From Clostridium grantii DSM 8605 (lineage in GTDB: Bacteria; Bacillota; Clostridia; Clostridiales; Clostridiaceae): DNA of 64,000 bases. The notes under the pieces were generated by a model. That model saw only the letters and a program-made list of their open reading frames with translations, was not told where the DNA came from and did not search any database. The DNA is taken from assembly GCF_900129965.1 (NCBI RefSeq), contig NZ_FQXM01000006.1:186001-250000 (forward strand), written 5' to 3'. This document shows, in pieces, positions 23,835 through 32,962 of the stretch (position 1 is its first letter; each line of letters starts with the position of its first letter). The translations under genes were made by a program, and so were the position numbers.

Positions 23835-26216
23835 ATGACAGATAAAAAAACAGTTCTGCCTAAACGTCTTGATATTCTAAAAAAAGCATACTTGGATGCT
23901 AAACCAAGTATTACTATCCATCGTGCCTTGGCATATACTGAAATCGCAAAAAAATATCCTAGCCTTCCAAGGAATGTCCTTCGTGCCAAAGGATTTAGAA
24001 GAGCATGCGAAACTGCACCTATGCTTATACAAGAAAATGAACTTATAGTTGGTCATCCTTGTGGTAAGGCACGTGCTGGAGCATTTTCACCTGATACAGC
24101 ATGGGAGTGGATTCGTGATGAACTTGACACTATTGACACTAGACCACAGGACCCTTACTTCATTTCTGAAGAAGATAAAAAGATTATGTGCGAACAATTA
24201 TTTCCATTTTGGAAAGGTAAATCTCTAGCAGAAGAATGTGAAAAAGCTTTCCGTAAAGAAGGTTTGTGGGAATTCGGTGCTGAGGCTTGCATAAGTGATT
24301 TGACCTATCATATGACTAGTGGTGGTGGCGATACTAGTCCAGGCTATGATATCATTCTTTTTAAAAAGGGGATTTATGGAGTTCGTGATGAAGCAAAAGC
24401 TCATCTTGCTGAATTATCTACTTACAAAAATGAACACAAAGATAAAATTTCTTTTTATCAAGCTGCTATAGAAATATGTGAGGGAATTATAACATATGCC
24501 TCTCGTCTTTCAATTTATGCAAATGAATTATCTGAAAAGGAACAAGATCCAAAACGTAAAGCAGAGTTAAAAAAAATTGCTGAGGTTAATGCCCGTGTAC
24601 CAGCTAATCCTCCAGAAACTTTTCATGAAGCATTGCAATCTATTTGGACAATACAGTCACTATTTTTGATGGAAGAAAACCAATGTAGTACATCATTAGG
24701 CCGTTTGGACCAATATGTTTTTCCTTGTTATTCCTCAGATATTGAAAAGGGATTATTGGATAACGAACAAGCTTTTGAATTAATGGGCTGTTTCATGATT
24801 AAATGCTCAGAAATGATATGGTATACACCTGGAGCTACTGCTAAATATTTTGCAGGTTATATGCCTTTTATTAATATGTGTGTAGGTGGTCAAAAACGTG
24901 AAGGTGGAGACGGCACCAATGACTTGACTTATCTAATTATGGATGCTGTAGAAAAAGTTAAGATTTACCAGCCATCCCTTGCTTGCCGTATTCACAATCA
25001 ATCTCCACAGCGCTATTTAGAAAAAATTGTTGATGTTATCAAAGCTGGAGCTGGTATGCCTGCATGCCATTTTGATGATGCACATATAAAAATGATGCTT
25101 AGAAAAGGCTTTGATTTTGAAGATGCTCGTGACTATTCTCTTATGGGATGTGTTGAACCACAAAAATCTGGACGTATACATCAATGGACAGCTGGGGGCT
25201 TTACACAATGGCCTATTACTATTGAAATGGCATTGAATCGCGGTGTTCTTAAATCCTATGGAGACAAGCAGTGGCTAGATACTGGAGACTTAGAAGAATT
25301 CACCACTTATGAACAATTTGATGCTGCTGTAAAAAGACAACTTGATTATCTTCTAGAGATGAATGGTAGAGGTACTGTTCTTGTTCAGGAAATTTTTAGA
25401 GATATAACTCCTACTCCTTATATGTCACTATTTGTTGATGGGTGTATGCAAACTGGTAAAGATGTAACAGCCGGTGGAGCAGTTCTCTATGATGGACCTG
25501 GAACAATTTTTGCAGGATTAGGTACTTATGTAGACAGTATGGCTGCTATTAAAAAACTTGTTTATGATGATAAAAAGTACAAACTTGCAGATATAAAAAA
25601 AGCCCTTGACAACAATTGGGAAGGATACGAACAAATACATCGTGACTGCCTTTATGCACCTAAATATGGTAATGATGATAATTATGTGGATATGATTGCC
25701 ACTAATCTTGTGGATTATACAGAACATAAAATCAATCAGCACAAATCACTATATGCAAGACAAATCCACGGAACTTTATCCCAATCTTTTAATACCCCAT
25801 TGGGCGAAATGATTGGAGCTACTCCAAATGGACGTGTTTCTGGTGCACCACTTTCTGATGCAATGAGTCCTTCTCAAGGCGCTGATACTAAAGGAGCTAC
25901 TGCGGTTATAAAATCTGTATCTAAAATTAATGTTGAATCAATGAGTCTTGGAATGGCTCATAACTTTAAAATATTAAGTAATTCTCTAGATACAGCTGAA
26001 GGTAAAGCAAGTTTGATTACCCTACTACGCACAGCCTCCTTTATGGGAAATGCTCAGATGCAATTTAATTGTGTAGATAACAAAACACTACAAGAAGCTC
26101 AGCTACATCCTGAAGAATATCGTGATCTTATTGTACGTGTTGCCGGATACAGTGCATTTTTTGTAGAGCTTTGTAAAGAAGTACAAGATGAAATAATTAG
26201 TCGTACAGTTTTATAG
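23835..26216 (+). CDS. CutC-like glycyl radical enzyme (choline TMA-lyase family)
   Basis: A 793-residue glycyl radical enzyme. The radical glycine is in RVAGYSAFF (Gly771) and the thiyl cysteine and acid/base glutamate are in GCVEPQ (Cys439, Glu441). Tyr158 and Asp166 (TYHMTSGGGD) and Phe345 (GYMPF) match choline-contact residues of choline TMA-lyase CutC with a constant numbering offset of 50 by my recollection. Thr452 also matches, but the position of CutC Tyr506 is Phe456. Choline or a related trimethylammonium/amino alcohol is the likely substrate. No activase gene (cutD) or shell genes are nearby, so activation must come from elsewhere. The stop codon lies inside a palindromic element. 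Confidence 0.75.
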   Translation: MTDKKTVLPKRLDILKKAYLDAKPSITIHRALAYTEIAKKYPSLPRNVLRAKGFRRACETAPMLIQENELIVGHPCGKARAGAFSPDTAWEWIRDELDTIDTRPQDPYFISEEDKKIMCEQLFPFWKGKSLAEECEKAFRKEGLWEFGAEACISDLTYHMTSGGGDTSPGYDIILFKKGIYGVRDEAKAHLAELSTYKNEHKDKISFYQAAIEICEGIITYASRLSIYANELSEKEQDPKRKAELKKIAEVNARVPANPPETFHEALQSIWTIQSLFLMEENQCSTSLGRLDQYVFPCYSSDIEKGLLDNEQAFELMGCFMIKCSEMIWYTPGATAKYFAGYMPFINMCVGGQKREGGDGTNDLTYLIMDAVEKVKIYQPSLACRIHNQSPQRYLEKIVDVIKAGAGMPACHFDDAHIKMMLRKGFDFEDARDYSLMGCVEPQKSGRIHQWTAGGFTQWPITIEMALNRGVLKSYGDKQWLDTGDLEEFTTYEQFDAAVKRQLDYLLEMNGRGTVLVQEIFRDITPTPYMSLFVDGCMQTGKDVTAGGAVLYDGPGTIFAGLGTYVDSMAAIKKLVYDDKKYKLADIKKALDNNWEGYEQIHRDCLYAPKYGNDDNYVDMIATNLVDYTEHKINQHKSLYARQIHGTLSQSFNTPLGEMIGATPNGRVSGAPLSDAMSPSQGADTKGATAVIKSVSKINVESMSLGMAHNFKILSNSLDTAEGKASLITLLRTASFMGNAQMQFNCVDNKTLQEAQLHPEEYRDLIVRVAGYSAFFVELCKEVQDEIISRTVL

Positions 26217-26344
26217 AGATCCCATTGTGAAACTTAATTTATACTTATACTAAAAACTAGACGTATCAACTAGTTTTATAAATCTCCATGTTTCTAGGAG
26301 TTTTGGACACGTATAAATTAATAGTTGAACTGGGATACCTATAG
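26212..26344. repeat. Long palindromic element, copy 3
   Basis: Same family as 2941-3180. The outer arms are TATAGAGATCCCA and TGGGATACCTATA (two mismatches); shared blocks are AACTTAATTTATAC / GTATAAATTAATAGTT, inner AAAACTAG-ACGTATCAA-CTAGTTTT and a second small hairpin CTCC-ATGTTTCTA-GGAG. Its first bases contain the TAG stop codon of the CutC-like gene. Confidence 0.75.
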
Positions 26345-26389
26345 ATTAAACTATAGCAATTTAAATATAATTTTACAATTAAAAAGCAA

Positions 26390-26434
26390 TAAAAAATACC
26401 ATGTGATTTTTATTAAAATCCATGGTATTTTTAT
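26390..26434. terminator. Bidirectional terminator between the CutC-like gene and ilvD
   Basis: AAAAATACCATG and CATGGTATTTTT pair around about 16 bases, with A/T runs suited to both directions. It serves the convergent genes on either side. Confidence 0.85.
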
Positions 26435-26490
26435 ATTATGTTACATATATTTATTTTATAATCATTCAATGCTACAATAGAAAACTTTTA

Positions 26491-28158
26491 TTATCTTTCA
26501 AGCACAGCACCAGTACTAGCTGATGTTACTAACTTACTATATCTTCTTAAATAAGTTCCGATTTCAGCATTAATTGGTGGTTGTACCCAATCTTTTTTTC
26601 TTCTCTCAATTTCTTCGTCTGAAAGATCTACTCTTAAAATTCTATTAGGCATATCTATTTCAATAATATCCCCTTCTTCAATAATACCAATTGTACCACC
26701 TGCCATAGCCTCTGGAGAAACGTGTCCAATACATGGGCCTCTAGTTCCACCTGAGAATCTACCATCTGTTATTAAGGCTACAGAAGTATCTAGTCCCATT
26801 CCACAAATAGCAGCTGTTGGACTAAGCATTTCTCTCATTCCTGGTCCACCTTTTGGTCCTTCATATCTAATTACCACAACATCTCCGCTTATTATTTCTC
26901 TTGCTAATATAGCCTTATAAGCTTCTTCTTCAGAATTATATACCCTTGCTGGCCCTTTATGTTTTAACATTTCAGGTTTAACTCCTGATTGTTTAACCAC
27001 CGCACCATCTAAAGCCAAGTTTCCTCTTAGAATTGCTATTCCACCTTCTTTAGTGTATGGTTCTTCTAACGTTCTTATTACTGCTGGGTCTGCCACCTCA
27101 ACATTTTGTACATTTTCATGAATTGTATTTCCTGTTACAGTGATTTCATCAGTATAAATCATACCCGCTTTAGAAAGCACATTCATTACTGCCGAAATTC
27201 CTCCTGCATTATCTAAATCTTCTATGCTATGATATCCTGATGGACTAAGTTTAGCAATGTTAGGTACTTTTTTACTGATTATATCAAATTCTTCAAGATT
27301 CAATGGTATATTAGCTTCATTAGCTATTGCCATTAAATGAAGTACTGTATTTGAAGAGCCACCTATAGCCATATCTACAGTTATAGCATTTCTAAATGCT
27401 CCTAATGTCAAAATATCTCTAGGTTTTATATCTTTCTTTAAAATTTCCATAACCTTCATACCAGCTTTTTTTGCAAGTTGTTTTCTTCTTCCAAACGGAG
27501 CCGGTATTGTTCCATTACCAGGTAGAGCCATTCCCATAGCTTCTGCCAAACAATTCATAGAATTTGCTGTAAATAATCCAGCACAACTTCCACATGTAGG
27601 ACATGAATTAATCTCTATTTCTGTAAGTTCTTCTTCTGTAATTTGTCCAGTAGCCTCTGCTCCTACACTTTCAAAAGCACCACTAATCAAATCAATGGTT
27701 TTACCTTTATGTTTACCTGATAACATTGGTCCCCCACTAACATATACAGCCGGAATATTAAGTCTTGCTGCTGCCATAAGCATTCCTGGAACAATCTTAT
27801 CACAATTTCCTACCAATACAAGTCCATCAAATTTATGACCCATACTCACTGCCTCAATAGAATCACAAATAAGTTCACGTGAAGATAATGGATATTTCAT
27901 TCCACTATGATTCATAGCTATCCCATCACAAATACCTATAGATGGAAATTCCATTGGTGTTCCCCCTGCAGCGATAACTCCTTCTTTAACTGATTTTACT
28001 ATTTCATCAAGATGATAATGTCCTGGTATTAATTCATTTTGTGCATTTACAACTCCTATTAATGGCTTTGCAAGATCCTCTGGCAAATATCCCATAGCAT
28101 ACATAAGCGCTCTATGAGGTGCTCTTGCCACGCCTTTTGTTATTTCGTCACTTCTCAT
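26491..28158 (-). CDS. ilvD: Dihydroxy-acid dehydratase
   Basis: Iron-sulfur enzyme that dehydrates 2,3-dihydroxy acids to 2-oxoacids in valine, isoleucine and leucine synthesis. 555 residues, as usual. Cluster and metal ligands lie in VGNCDKIVPGML (about residues 117-128) and SCPTCGSCAGLFTANSMNCL (about 188-207). The C-terminal half has DGRFSGGTRGPCIGHVSPEA. The gene is alone here, without ilvBNC or leu genes. Its product 2-ketoisovalerate would also be a substrate of a VOR-type oxidoreductase. Confidence 0.97.
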   Translation of the reverse strand: MRSDEITKGVARAPHRALMYAMGYLPEDLAKPLIGVVNAQNELIPGHYHLDEIVKSVKEGVIAAGGTPMEFPSIGICDGIAMNHSGMKYPLSSRELICDSIEAVSMGHKFDGLVLVGNCDKIVPGMLMAAARLNIPAVYVSGGPMLSGKHKGKTIDLISGAFESVGAEATGQITEEELTEIEINSCPTCGSCAGLFTANSMNCLAEAMGMALPGNGTIPAPFGRRKQLAKKAGMKVMEILKKDIKPRDILTLGAFRNAITVDMAIGGSSNTVLHLMAIANEANIPLNLEEFDIISKKVPNIAKLSPSGYHSIEDLDNAGGISAVMNVLSKAGMIYTDEITVTGNTIHENVQNVEVADPAVIRTLEEPYTKEGGIAILRGNLALDGAVVKQSGVKPEMLKHKGPARVYNSEEEAYKAILAREIISGDVVVIRYEGPKGGPGMREMLSPTAAICGMGLDTSVALITDGRFSGGTRGPCIGHVSPEAMAGGTIGIIEEGDIIEIDMPNRILRVDLSDEEIERRKKDWVQPPINAEIGTYLRRYSKLVTSASTGAVLER

Positions 28159-28220
28159 TTTATAGCCCCTCCTTTTGTGTTATCTATATATAAATTAATT
28201 TTTTCGTCACTATTTAATCT

Positions 28221-28249
28221 ATTATAGTTGAATTAGCTTTTTTACTCAA
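28221..28249 (-). promoter_or_regulatory. ilvD promoter
   Basis: TTGAGT (28244-28249), 17 bases and TATAAT (28221-28226). About 60 bases of leader precede the ATG. No T-box signature is seen. An inverted repeat with arms GCAAAATAAT / ATTATTTTGC spans about 28272-28322 just upstream and could be a regulator site. Confidence 0.55.
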
Positions 28250-28335
28250 TTGATTATCCTTACTACTAATAAGCAAAATAATCTGAATTGATTTTAAACC
28301 CAATAAAATAAAATTATTTTGCTTTTATATAAAGA

Positions 28336-28366
28336 AAAAGTGTAAGATTTATCTTACACTTTTTCT
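28336..28366 (-). terminator. Terminator of the AraC-type response regulator gene
   Basis: AAAAAGTGTAAGAT and ATCTTACACTTTTT form a perfect stem overlapping the stop codon region of the regulator, with a T-run on the minus strand. It separates the two-component operon from ilvD. Confidence 0.8.
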
Positions 28367-29099
28367 ATTTTCTTAAACTTTTTCTATATTTACTTGGAAG
28401 ACATTTCTCATATCTTTGAAATACTGTACTAAAATAACTGAAATCTTCATATCCAGCTTTTTCAGATATTTCTTTTAAACTCAAACTAGAGTTAGTCATA
28501 AATTCCTTGGCTTTTTCTATTCTAAATCTATTTATATATTCAGATAAATTCATTCCCGAAGATTTCTTAAATAATCTTGAGAAATAATAAGGACTAAAAC
28601 CAACATGCTCTGCTACATCATTAAGATATATTTTTTTATCATAATTATTATTAATATACTCCTTAGCATCTGCAACATGCTTATCTTCTGGTAATTGTGT
28701 TACTACACCAAAATTAGAAGCACTTCCATCATCTGATTCATATAAGTAAGTGTCTATAAAGTCAAGCAAATCTTCTGGTGATATTGGCTTTAATAAATAA
28801 TCTATAGCATTTAATTTTACAGATTTTTGTGCATAGCTAAATTCATCATGTGCTGTTAAAATTGCCACTTTTACATTCATATCAAATTTTCTTATTTTTT
28901 CTAAAGCTTTAATCCCATCTAACTCTGGCATTCTTATATCCATCAATACTAAATCTGGAGAAAATTCCTTTATTTTTTCGATTGCTTCATTTCCATTTTT
29001 AGCTTCTTTAATCTCCACATCCTCATGATTTTCTGAAACTACATATCTTATATATTCTCTAGTTATACCTTCATCATCAACTATTAGAAGTTTTTTCAT
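28365..29099 (-). CDS. AraC-type response regulator (YesN-like)
   Basis: A 244-residue response regulator: receiver domain with Asp54 in LVLMDIRMPE, and a C-terminal AraC double helix-turn-helix (about 140-240; YINNNYDKKIYLNDVAEHVGFSPYYFSRLFKK in parts, then LSLKEISEKAGYEDFSYFSTVFQR). It starts one base after the stop of the kinase gene, so the two form a classic pair. Targets are unknown; the CutC-like enzyme, ptb-buk or a remote locus are all possible. Confidence 0.92.
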   Translation of the reverse strand: MKKLLIVDDEGITREYIRYVVSENHEDVEIKEAKNGNEAIEKIKEFSPDLVLMDIRMPELDGIKALEKIRKFDMNVKVAILTAHDEFSYAQKSVKLNAIDYLLKPISPEDLLDFIDTYLYESDDGSASNFGVVTQLPEDKHVADAKEYINNNYDKKIYLNDVAEHVGFSPYYFSRLFKKSSGMNLSEYINRFRIEKAKEFMTNSSLSLKEISEKAGYEDFSYFSTVFQRYEKCLPSKYRKSLRK

Positions 29100-29100
29100 T

Positions 29101-30702
29101 TTACTTCACCTCTTTTTTTCTATTAATAGGTAAAATTAATATTACTTCTGTTCCATTGCCATACTCACTTTTTATTTCAAAAACAAAATTCTTACCATAA
29201 TAATACTCTAATCTGCTTTTCAAACTTGTAAGTCCTATGCCTATTCCTTCACCAGAACTTTTTATTATTTCTTCTGATATATTATCTAGTCTTTCTTTAG
29301 GTATTCCTACACCATTATCTTTAACCGATAATTTTATTCTATCTTCAAGAAATTCTCCCTTAATTTTTAGTTCACACTGTTTTTGCATATTTTTAAAGCC
29401 ATGAACTATAGCGTTTTCTACAAATAATTGAAGTGTTAAGAAAGGTATTGTCACATCTTTTACTTTATCCTCAATATCAATATCTGTTTTTATAAAATCT
29501 TTAAATCTTTTATTTTGAATAAACAAATAATCTTTTATATACTTTAATTCCTCATTAACAGAAACAAACTCTAAAGATTTTGTTAGTGTAGTTCTTAAAA
29601 GACTTGATAAGGCAAAAGTAGTTTCCGCTGCTTCTTTAGCACCATTCATATAGGCAAGTTGCCCTATAACACTAAGTGTATTAAATAAGAAGTGTGGGCT
29701 CATTTGAGATTGAATAACCTTCATCTTCGTTTCTACTAATGTTCTTTCAAGCTTACTTCTAGTCTCTGCTTCCTTTAGAATTTGAAAAGTTCTCTCTTGT
29801 CTTTCTTTATTTATAAAGTTGATAACCGATGTTTCCACAATTGAATTACTCATTGTTCTTAGTGTTTCAATTATGGCATACAATTGTTCTCTGCTAACTC
29901 TTCTTAGCGAATTATATGCTTTTAGTAATTGATCACCATCTTCTTTATATTCTTTAATAATTTTTTCTTCTACTTCTGGATTTGGATTTTTTATAATCAC
30001 AGGACCACAAGTTATTGTTCCTACCAATTTTTCTCCTAAAAATATAGGTGCCATTATCCTTTTTACGTCATAGCAACAATCATAAACTGTAGTTTCTACT
30101 ATATCATTTTTATCAAATTCTTTATTAATAAAACATTTTTCCATATTTTTTTCTTTTATCTTACAAAATTCTGGTATGTTGCTTGGAGTTGTAAGAAGAT
30201 TACCCTTTATATCTTTAATAACTATTCCTAAATAAGAATCTTCTGAAAATTTATCTTGGATTTTCTGTAGTCTCTCTACATCAATAATTTTAGCAGGGTC
30301 CTCCAAGTAAAAGTTATCTAAAATATTTTCCGCTGGTATTAATTGATTTATATCATATTTATCAATATTATATACAATAATCATTTCTAAGGGTGACTTT
30401 CCTGTATTTTGAACTTCATGTTTAGCAAAAGGCGGAGTTTTATATATCCTACCTGGTAACAAACTATTATATCTATCATTAAGCCATTGTTCTCCTTGGC
30501 CTGATACAACATAAATCAATTGTTCATCTCCACTATGGTTATGCTCTTCTTGATTTTGTCCTGGTAATAATGTTACATGGCCAATTAAAAATTTACTTTT
30601 TTTAAGATCATTATTTTCTTGAATCCACTTAATATCGCCCCATTCAAAATACTGCTTAACAGGCTTTGATTGACTATTTTCATTCCCATTTTTATTTTCC
30701 AC
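29101..30702 (-). CDS. Cupin-PocR sensor histidine kinase
   Basis: A 533-residue soluble kinase with an unusual sensor. Residues 25-112 form a cupin with likely metal ligands HNH (54-56) and His95. Residues 133-295 match a PocR ligand-binding domain with cysteines at 180, 190, 209 and 210. A short coiled coil leads to the LytS/YesM-type kinase domain (SPHFLFN, His337; ATPase box DNGVGIPKE). PocR domains are known to sense diols or related small metabolites; the cupin may bind a second ligand or metal. Partner is the AraC-type regulator directly downstream. Confidence 0.88.
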   Translation of the reverse strand: MENKNGNENSQSKPVKQYFEWGDIKWIQENNDLKKSKFLIGHVTLLPGQNQEEHNHSGDEQLIYVVSGQGEQWLNDRYNSLLPGRIYKTPPFAKHEVQNTGKSPLEMIIVYNIDKYDINQLIPAENILDNFYLEDPAKIIDVERLQKIQDKFSEDSYLGIVIKDIKGNLLTTPSNIPEFCKIKEKNMEKCFINKEFDKNDIVETTVYDCCYDVKRIMAPIFLGEKLVGTITCGPVIIKNPNPEVEEKIIKEYKEDGDQLLKAYNSLRRVSREQLYAIIETLRTMSNSIVETSVINFINKERQERTFQILKEAETRSKLERTLVETKMKVIQSQMSPHFLFNTLSVIGQLAYMNGAKEAAETTFALSSLLRTTLTKSLEFVSVNEELKYIKDYLFIQNKRFKDFIKTDIDIEDKVKDVTIPFLTLQLFVENAIVHGFKNMQKQCELKIKGEFLEDRIKLSVKDNGVGIPKERLDNISEEIIKSSGEGIGIGLTSLKSRLEYYYGKNFVFEIKSEYGNGTEVILILPINRKKEVK

Positions 30703-30825
30703 TGTAGCACCTTCTTTTTTTGTATATAAAAACTTCCATAATTTTAATAATTATATCATCAAGGGCTTGCATTGTCTAGAGATAGTCATTTTAGTGTTTA
30801 TTCATTCGTAATAAAATTAAATTTC

Positions 30826-31896
30826 CTATTTATACTCACGGGCAACCTCTTCCCCTCCAAGAACCCTTAATCCGCCTTCCGCTAAAGCAAGCATTTCATC
30901 TTCTCCTGGGTAAATAGTAACTGGTGAAATAAATCCTACATTTTCAATTATTTTTTTAGTTACACTCTTACTATATGAGATGCCTCCTGTAAGAATAATT
31001 GAGTCTACCTTTCCTTTTAATACAGTAGCACAAGCTCCTATTTCTTTTGATACTTGATATATAAAAGCTTCTTTTATCAATTCTGCTTTTTTATCCCCAG
31101 AACAAATTTTTTCTTCCACAATTCTAACATCATTTGTCCCCAAATAAGAGATAATTCCCCCCTTACCTACAATTTTCTTCTTTATCTCTTCTAGTGAATG
31201 TTCTCCGCTAAAACACATCTTTACTAATTCTCCAATAGGAACACTTCCGCTTCTTTCTGGTGAGAAAGGACCTTCTCCATCCAATGCATTATTAACATCT
31301 ACTACTCTTCCCTTTTGGTGAACGCCTACAGAAACTCCTCCACCTATATGAACCACTATCAAATTCAAATCCTCATATTTTAAATGATTTTCTTTGGCAT
31401 ATCTTTTTGCCACAGCTTTTTGATTTAGTGCATGAAATATACTTTTTCTTTTCACTCCTTCCATACCAGAAATCCTAGCTACTTCTTCCATTTCATCAAC
31501 CACTACTGGATCCACTATAAATGCTGGTATACCTATTGGTTTAGCTATTTCATTTCCAATAATTGCACCTAAATTACATGCATGTTCTCCTTGTATCCCT
31601 ATCTTTAAATCTTCTAACATTTTTTCACTTACAGTATATGTTCCACCTTTAATAGGTTTTAAAAGCCCACCTCTTGCTACAACCGCATTTAGCAATTTAA
31701 CTTCAAACCCTTTTTCTTTCAAAACATTTAGAATAAGATTTTTTCTAAACTCAAACTGATCATATATATTATCATACTTTTCTATTTCCTCTAAAGAGTG
31801 TGTCAAAGACTCCACAAATATTTCTTTATCATCTTCATAAACACCAATTTTTGTAGAAGTTGACCCTGGATTTATAATTAACATTTTAAAATTCAT
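30826..31896 (-). CDS. buk: Butyrate kinase
   Basis: Acetokinase-family enzyme that makes ATP from butyryl-phosphate (or branched acyl-phosphates), 356 residues. LIINPGSTSTKIGVY near the N-terminus is the phosphate loop, and HIGGGVSVGVH and DGEGPFSPERSGS are typical of Buk. The start MNFKML at 31896 follows AGGGGGG at good spacing. It lies 17 bases after ptb, forming the ptb-buk operon. Confidence 0.96.
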   Translation of the reverse strand: MNFKMLIINPGSTSTKIGVYEDDKEIFVESLTHSLEEIEKYDNIYDQFEFRKNLILNVLKEKGFEVKLLNAVVARGGLLKPIKGGTYTVSEKMLEDLKIGIQGEHACNLGAIIGNEIAKPIGIPAFIVDPVVVDEMEEVARISGMEGVKRKSIFHALNQKAVAKRYAKENHLKYEDLNLIVVHIGGGVSVGVHQKGRVVDVNNALDGEGPFSPERSGSVPIGELVKMCFSGEHSLEEIKKKIVGKGGIISYLGTNDVRIVEEKICSGDKKAELIKEAFIYQVSKEIGACATVLKGKVDSIILTGGISYSKSVTKKIIENVGFISPVTIYPGEDEMLALAEGGLRVLGGEEVAREYK

Positions 31897-31913
31897 TTAA
31901 TTCCCCCCTATTC

Positions 31914-32819
31914 TTACTTATTTGTTGCCACAAGTGCTGCCAGCGCTATAGAATTCATTTTTGTTCTATGACTGTCAGCTCTTGAAGTCAAGATTACTGG
32001 AGCCGAAGTTCCAACTAAAATTCCTCCACTTACTGAATCTGTTGTGAATGCTAATGTTTTGTACATTACATTTCCAGCTTCTATAGAAGGCATTAATAAA
32101 ATATCTGCATATCCTGCAACTTCACTATTAATTCCTTTTGTTTCTGCTGCTTCCACTGAAAGAGCATTATCTATAGCCAAAGGCCCATCTATTATACAAT
32201 TTTTTATTTGGCCTCTTTCATTCATTTTAGATAACATAGCTGCATCCACCGTTGCTTGCATTTTAGGATTAACTACTTCTACCGCACAAATAGGCGCAAC
32301 TTTAGGTATCTCAATACCCACAGCTATGGCAACCTTTACAGCATTATTGATAATTTGTACTTTTTCATTAAGGTCCGGATACATATTAAAAGCACAATCT
32401 GTTAAAAATAATAATCTATCAATTTTAGGAGTTTCAAAAACTGCCACATGCGACATTAAACTCCCTGTTCTTAATCCAATTTCTTTATTTAAAACTGCTC
32501 TTAAAAAATCTGCTGTACCAACTAATCCCTTCATTACCATATCAGCTTTACCCTCTGAAACTAAGGCTACAGCTTTCATTGATGCTTTTGATGGATTTTT
32601 TTCATTTATTATTTCTATGTCTTTAAGGTCAAAGTTTATATCTTCAGCTATTTTACCTATTTTTTCCTCATCACCTACTAAAATAGCATTACAAATCCCC
32701 TGTTTTTTTGCATCACTTATAGCTTCAAGTACATGAGTATCTTCTGCTGCGGCAACCGCTACAATTTTAATATCTTGATTTTTGGTTTTACTAATAATAT
32801 CATGAAATGTTTTAACCAA
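31914..32819 (-). CDS. ptb: Phosphate butyryltransferase
   Basis: Converts butyryl-CoA plus phosphate to butyryl-phosphate and CoA, 301 residues. Family features are the N-terminal KIVAVAAAEDTHVLEA segment, LVSEGKADMVMKGLVGTADFLRAVL and the C-terminal SAPVILTSRADSHRTKMNSIALA region. Branched acyl-CoAs such as isobutyryl-CoA are also accepted by many Ptb enzymes, which would link it to the 2-oxoacid oxidoreductase here. First gene of the operon, with the promoter at 32854-32882. Confidence 0.96.
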   Translation of the reverse strand: MVKTFHDIISKTKNQDIKIVAVAAAEDTHVLEAISDAKKQGICNAILVGDEEKIGKIAEDINFDLKDIEIINEKNPSKASMKAVALVSEGKADMVMKGLVGTADFLRAVLNKEIGLRTGSLMSHVAVFETPKIDRLLFLTDCAFNMYPDLNEKVQIINNAVKVAIAVGIEIPKVAPICAVEVVNPKMQATVDAAMLSKMNERGQIKNCIIDGPLAIDNALSVEAAETKGINSEVAGYADILLMPSIEAGNVMYKTLAFTTDSVSGGILVGTSAPVILTSRADSHRTKMNSIALAALVATNK

Positions 32820-32853
32820 TTAATACACCCCCATTTATGTATGCTTTACATTT

Positions 32854-32921
32854 ATTTTACTACAAACATTTATATTGAGCAATATATTTGTATTATGTCC
32901 TTTTATTAAAAATATATTGCT
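32854..32921 (-). promoter_or_regulatory. ptb-buk promoter with inverted-repeat operator
   Basis: TTGCTC (32877-32882), 17 bases and TAAAAT (32854-32859). A perfect 12-base inverted repeat, AGCAATATATTT (32878-32889) and AAATATATTGCT (32910-32921), overlaps the -35 and extends upstream. It does not look like a Rex or CodY site. It may be an operator for an unidentified regulator. Confidence 0.5.
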
Positions 32922-32930
32922 TTATATATT

Positions 32931-32962
32931 AAAATAAGATTCTCTAAAGAGAATCTTATTTT
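32931..32962. terminator. Terminator of the cdaA-cdaR-flavoprotein operon
   Basis: AAAATAAGATTCTCT and AGAGAATCTTATTTT form a perfect stem with a 2-base loop that includes the stop codon of the flavoprotein gene, with U-rich ends on the minus strand. It separates that operon from ptb-buk. Confidence 0.8.

Noticed and set aside
15461..26216. Selenoprotein with in-frame TGA near the sel genes
   Set aside because: The oxidoreductase subunits, the ATPase and the glycyl radical enzyme are complete without internal TGA, and no extension past a stop matched a known selenoprotein.
28159..28335. T-box or attenuator leader before ilvD
   Set aside because: No T-box consensus, no leader peptide with branched-chain codons and no terminator/antiterminator pair; only a promoter and an inverted repeat.
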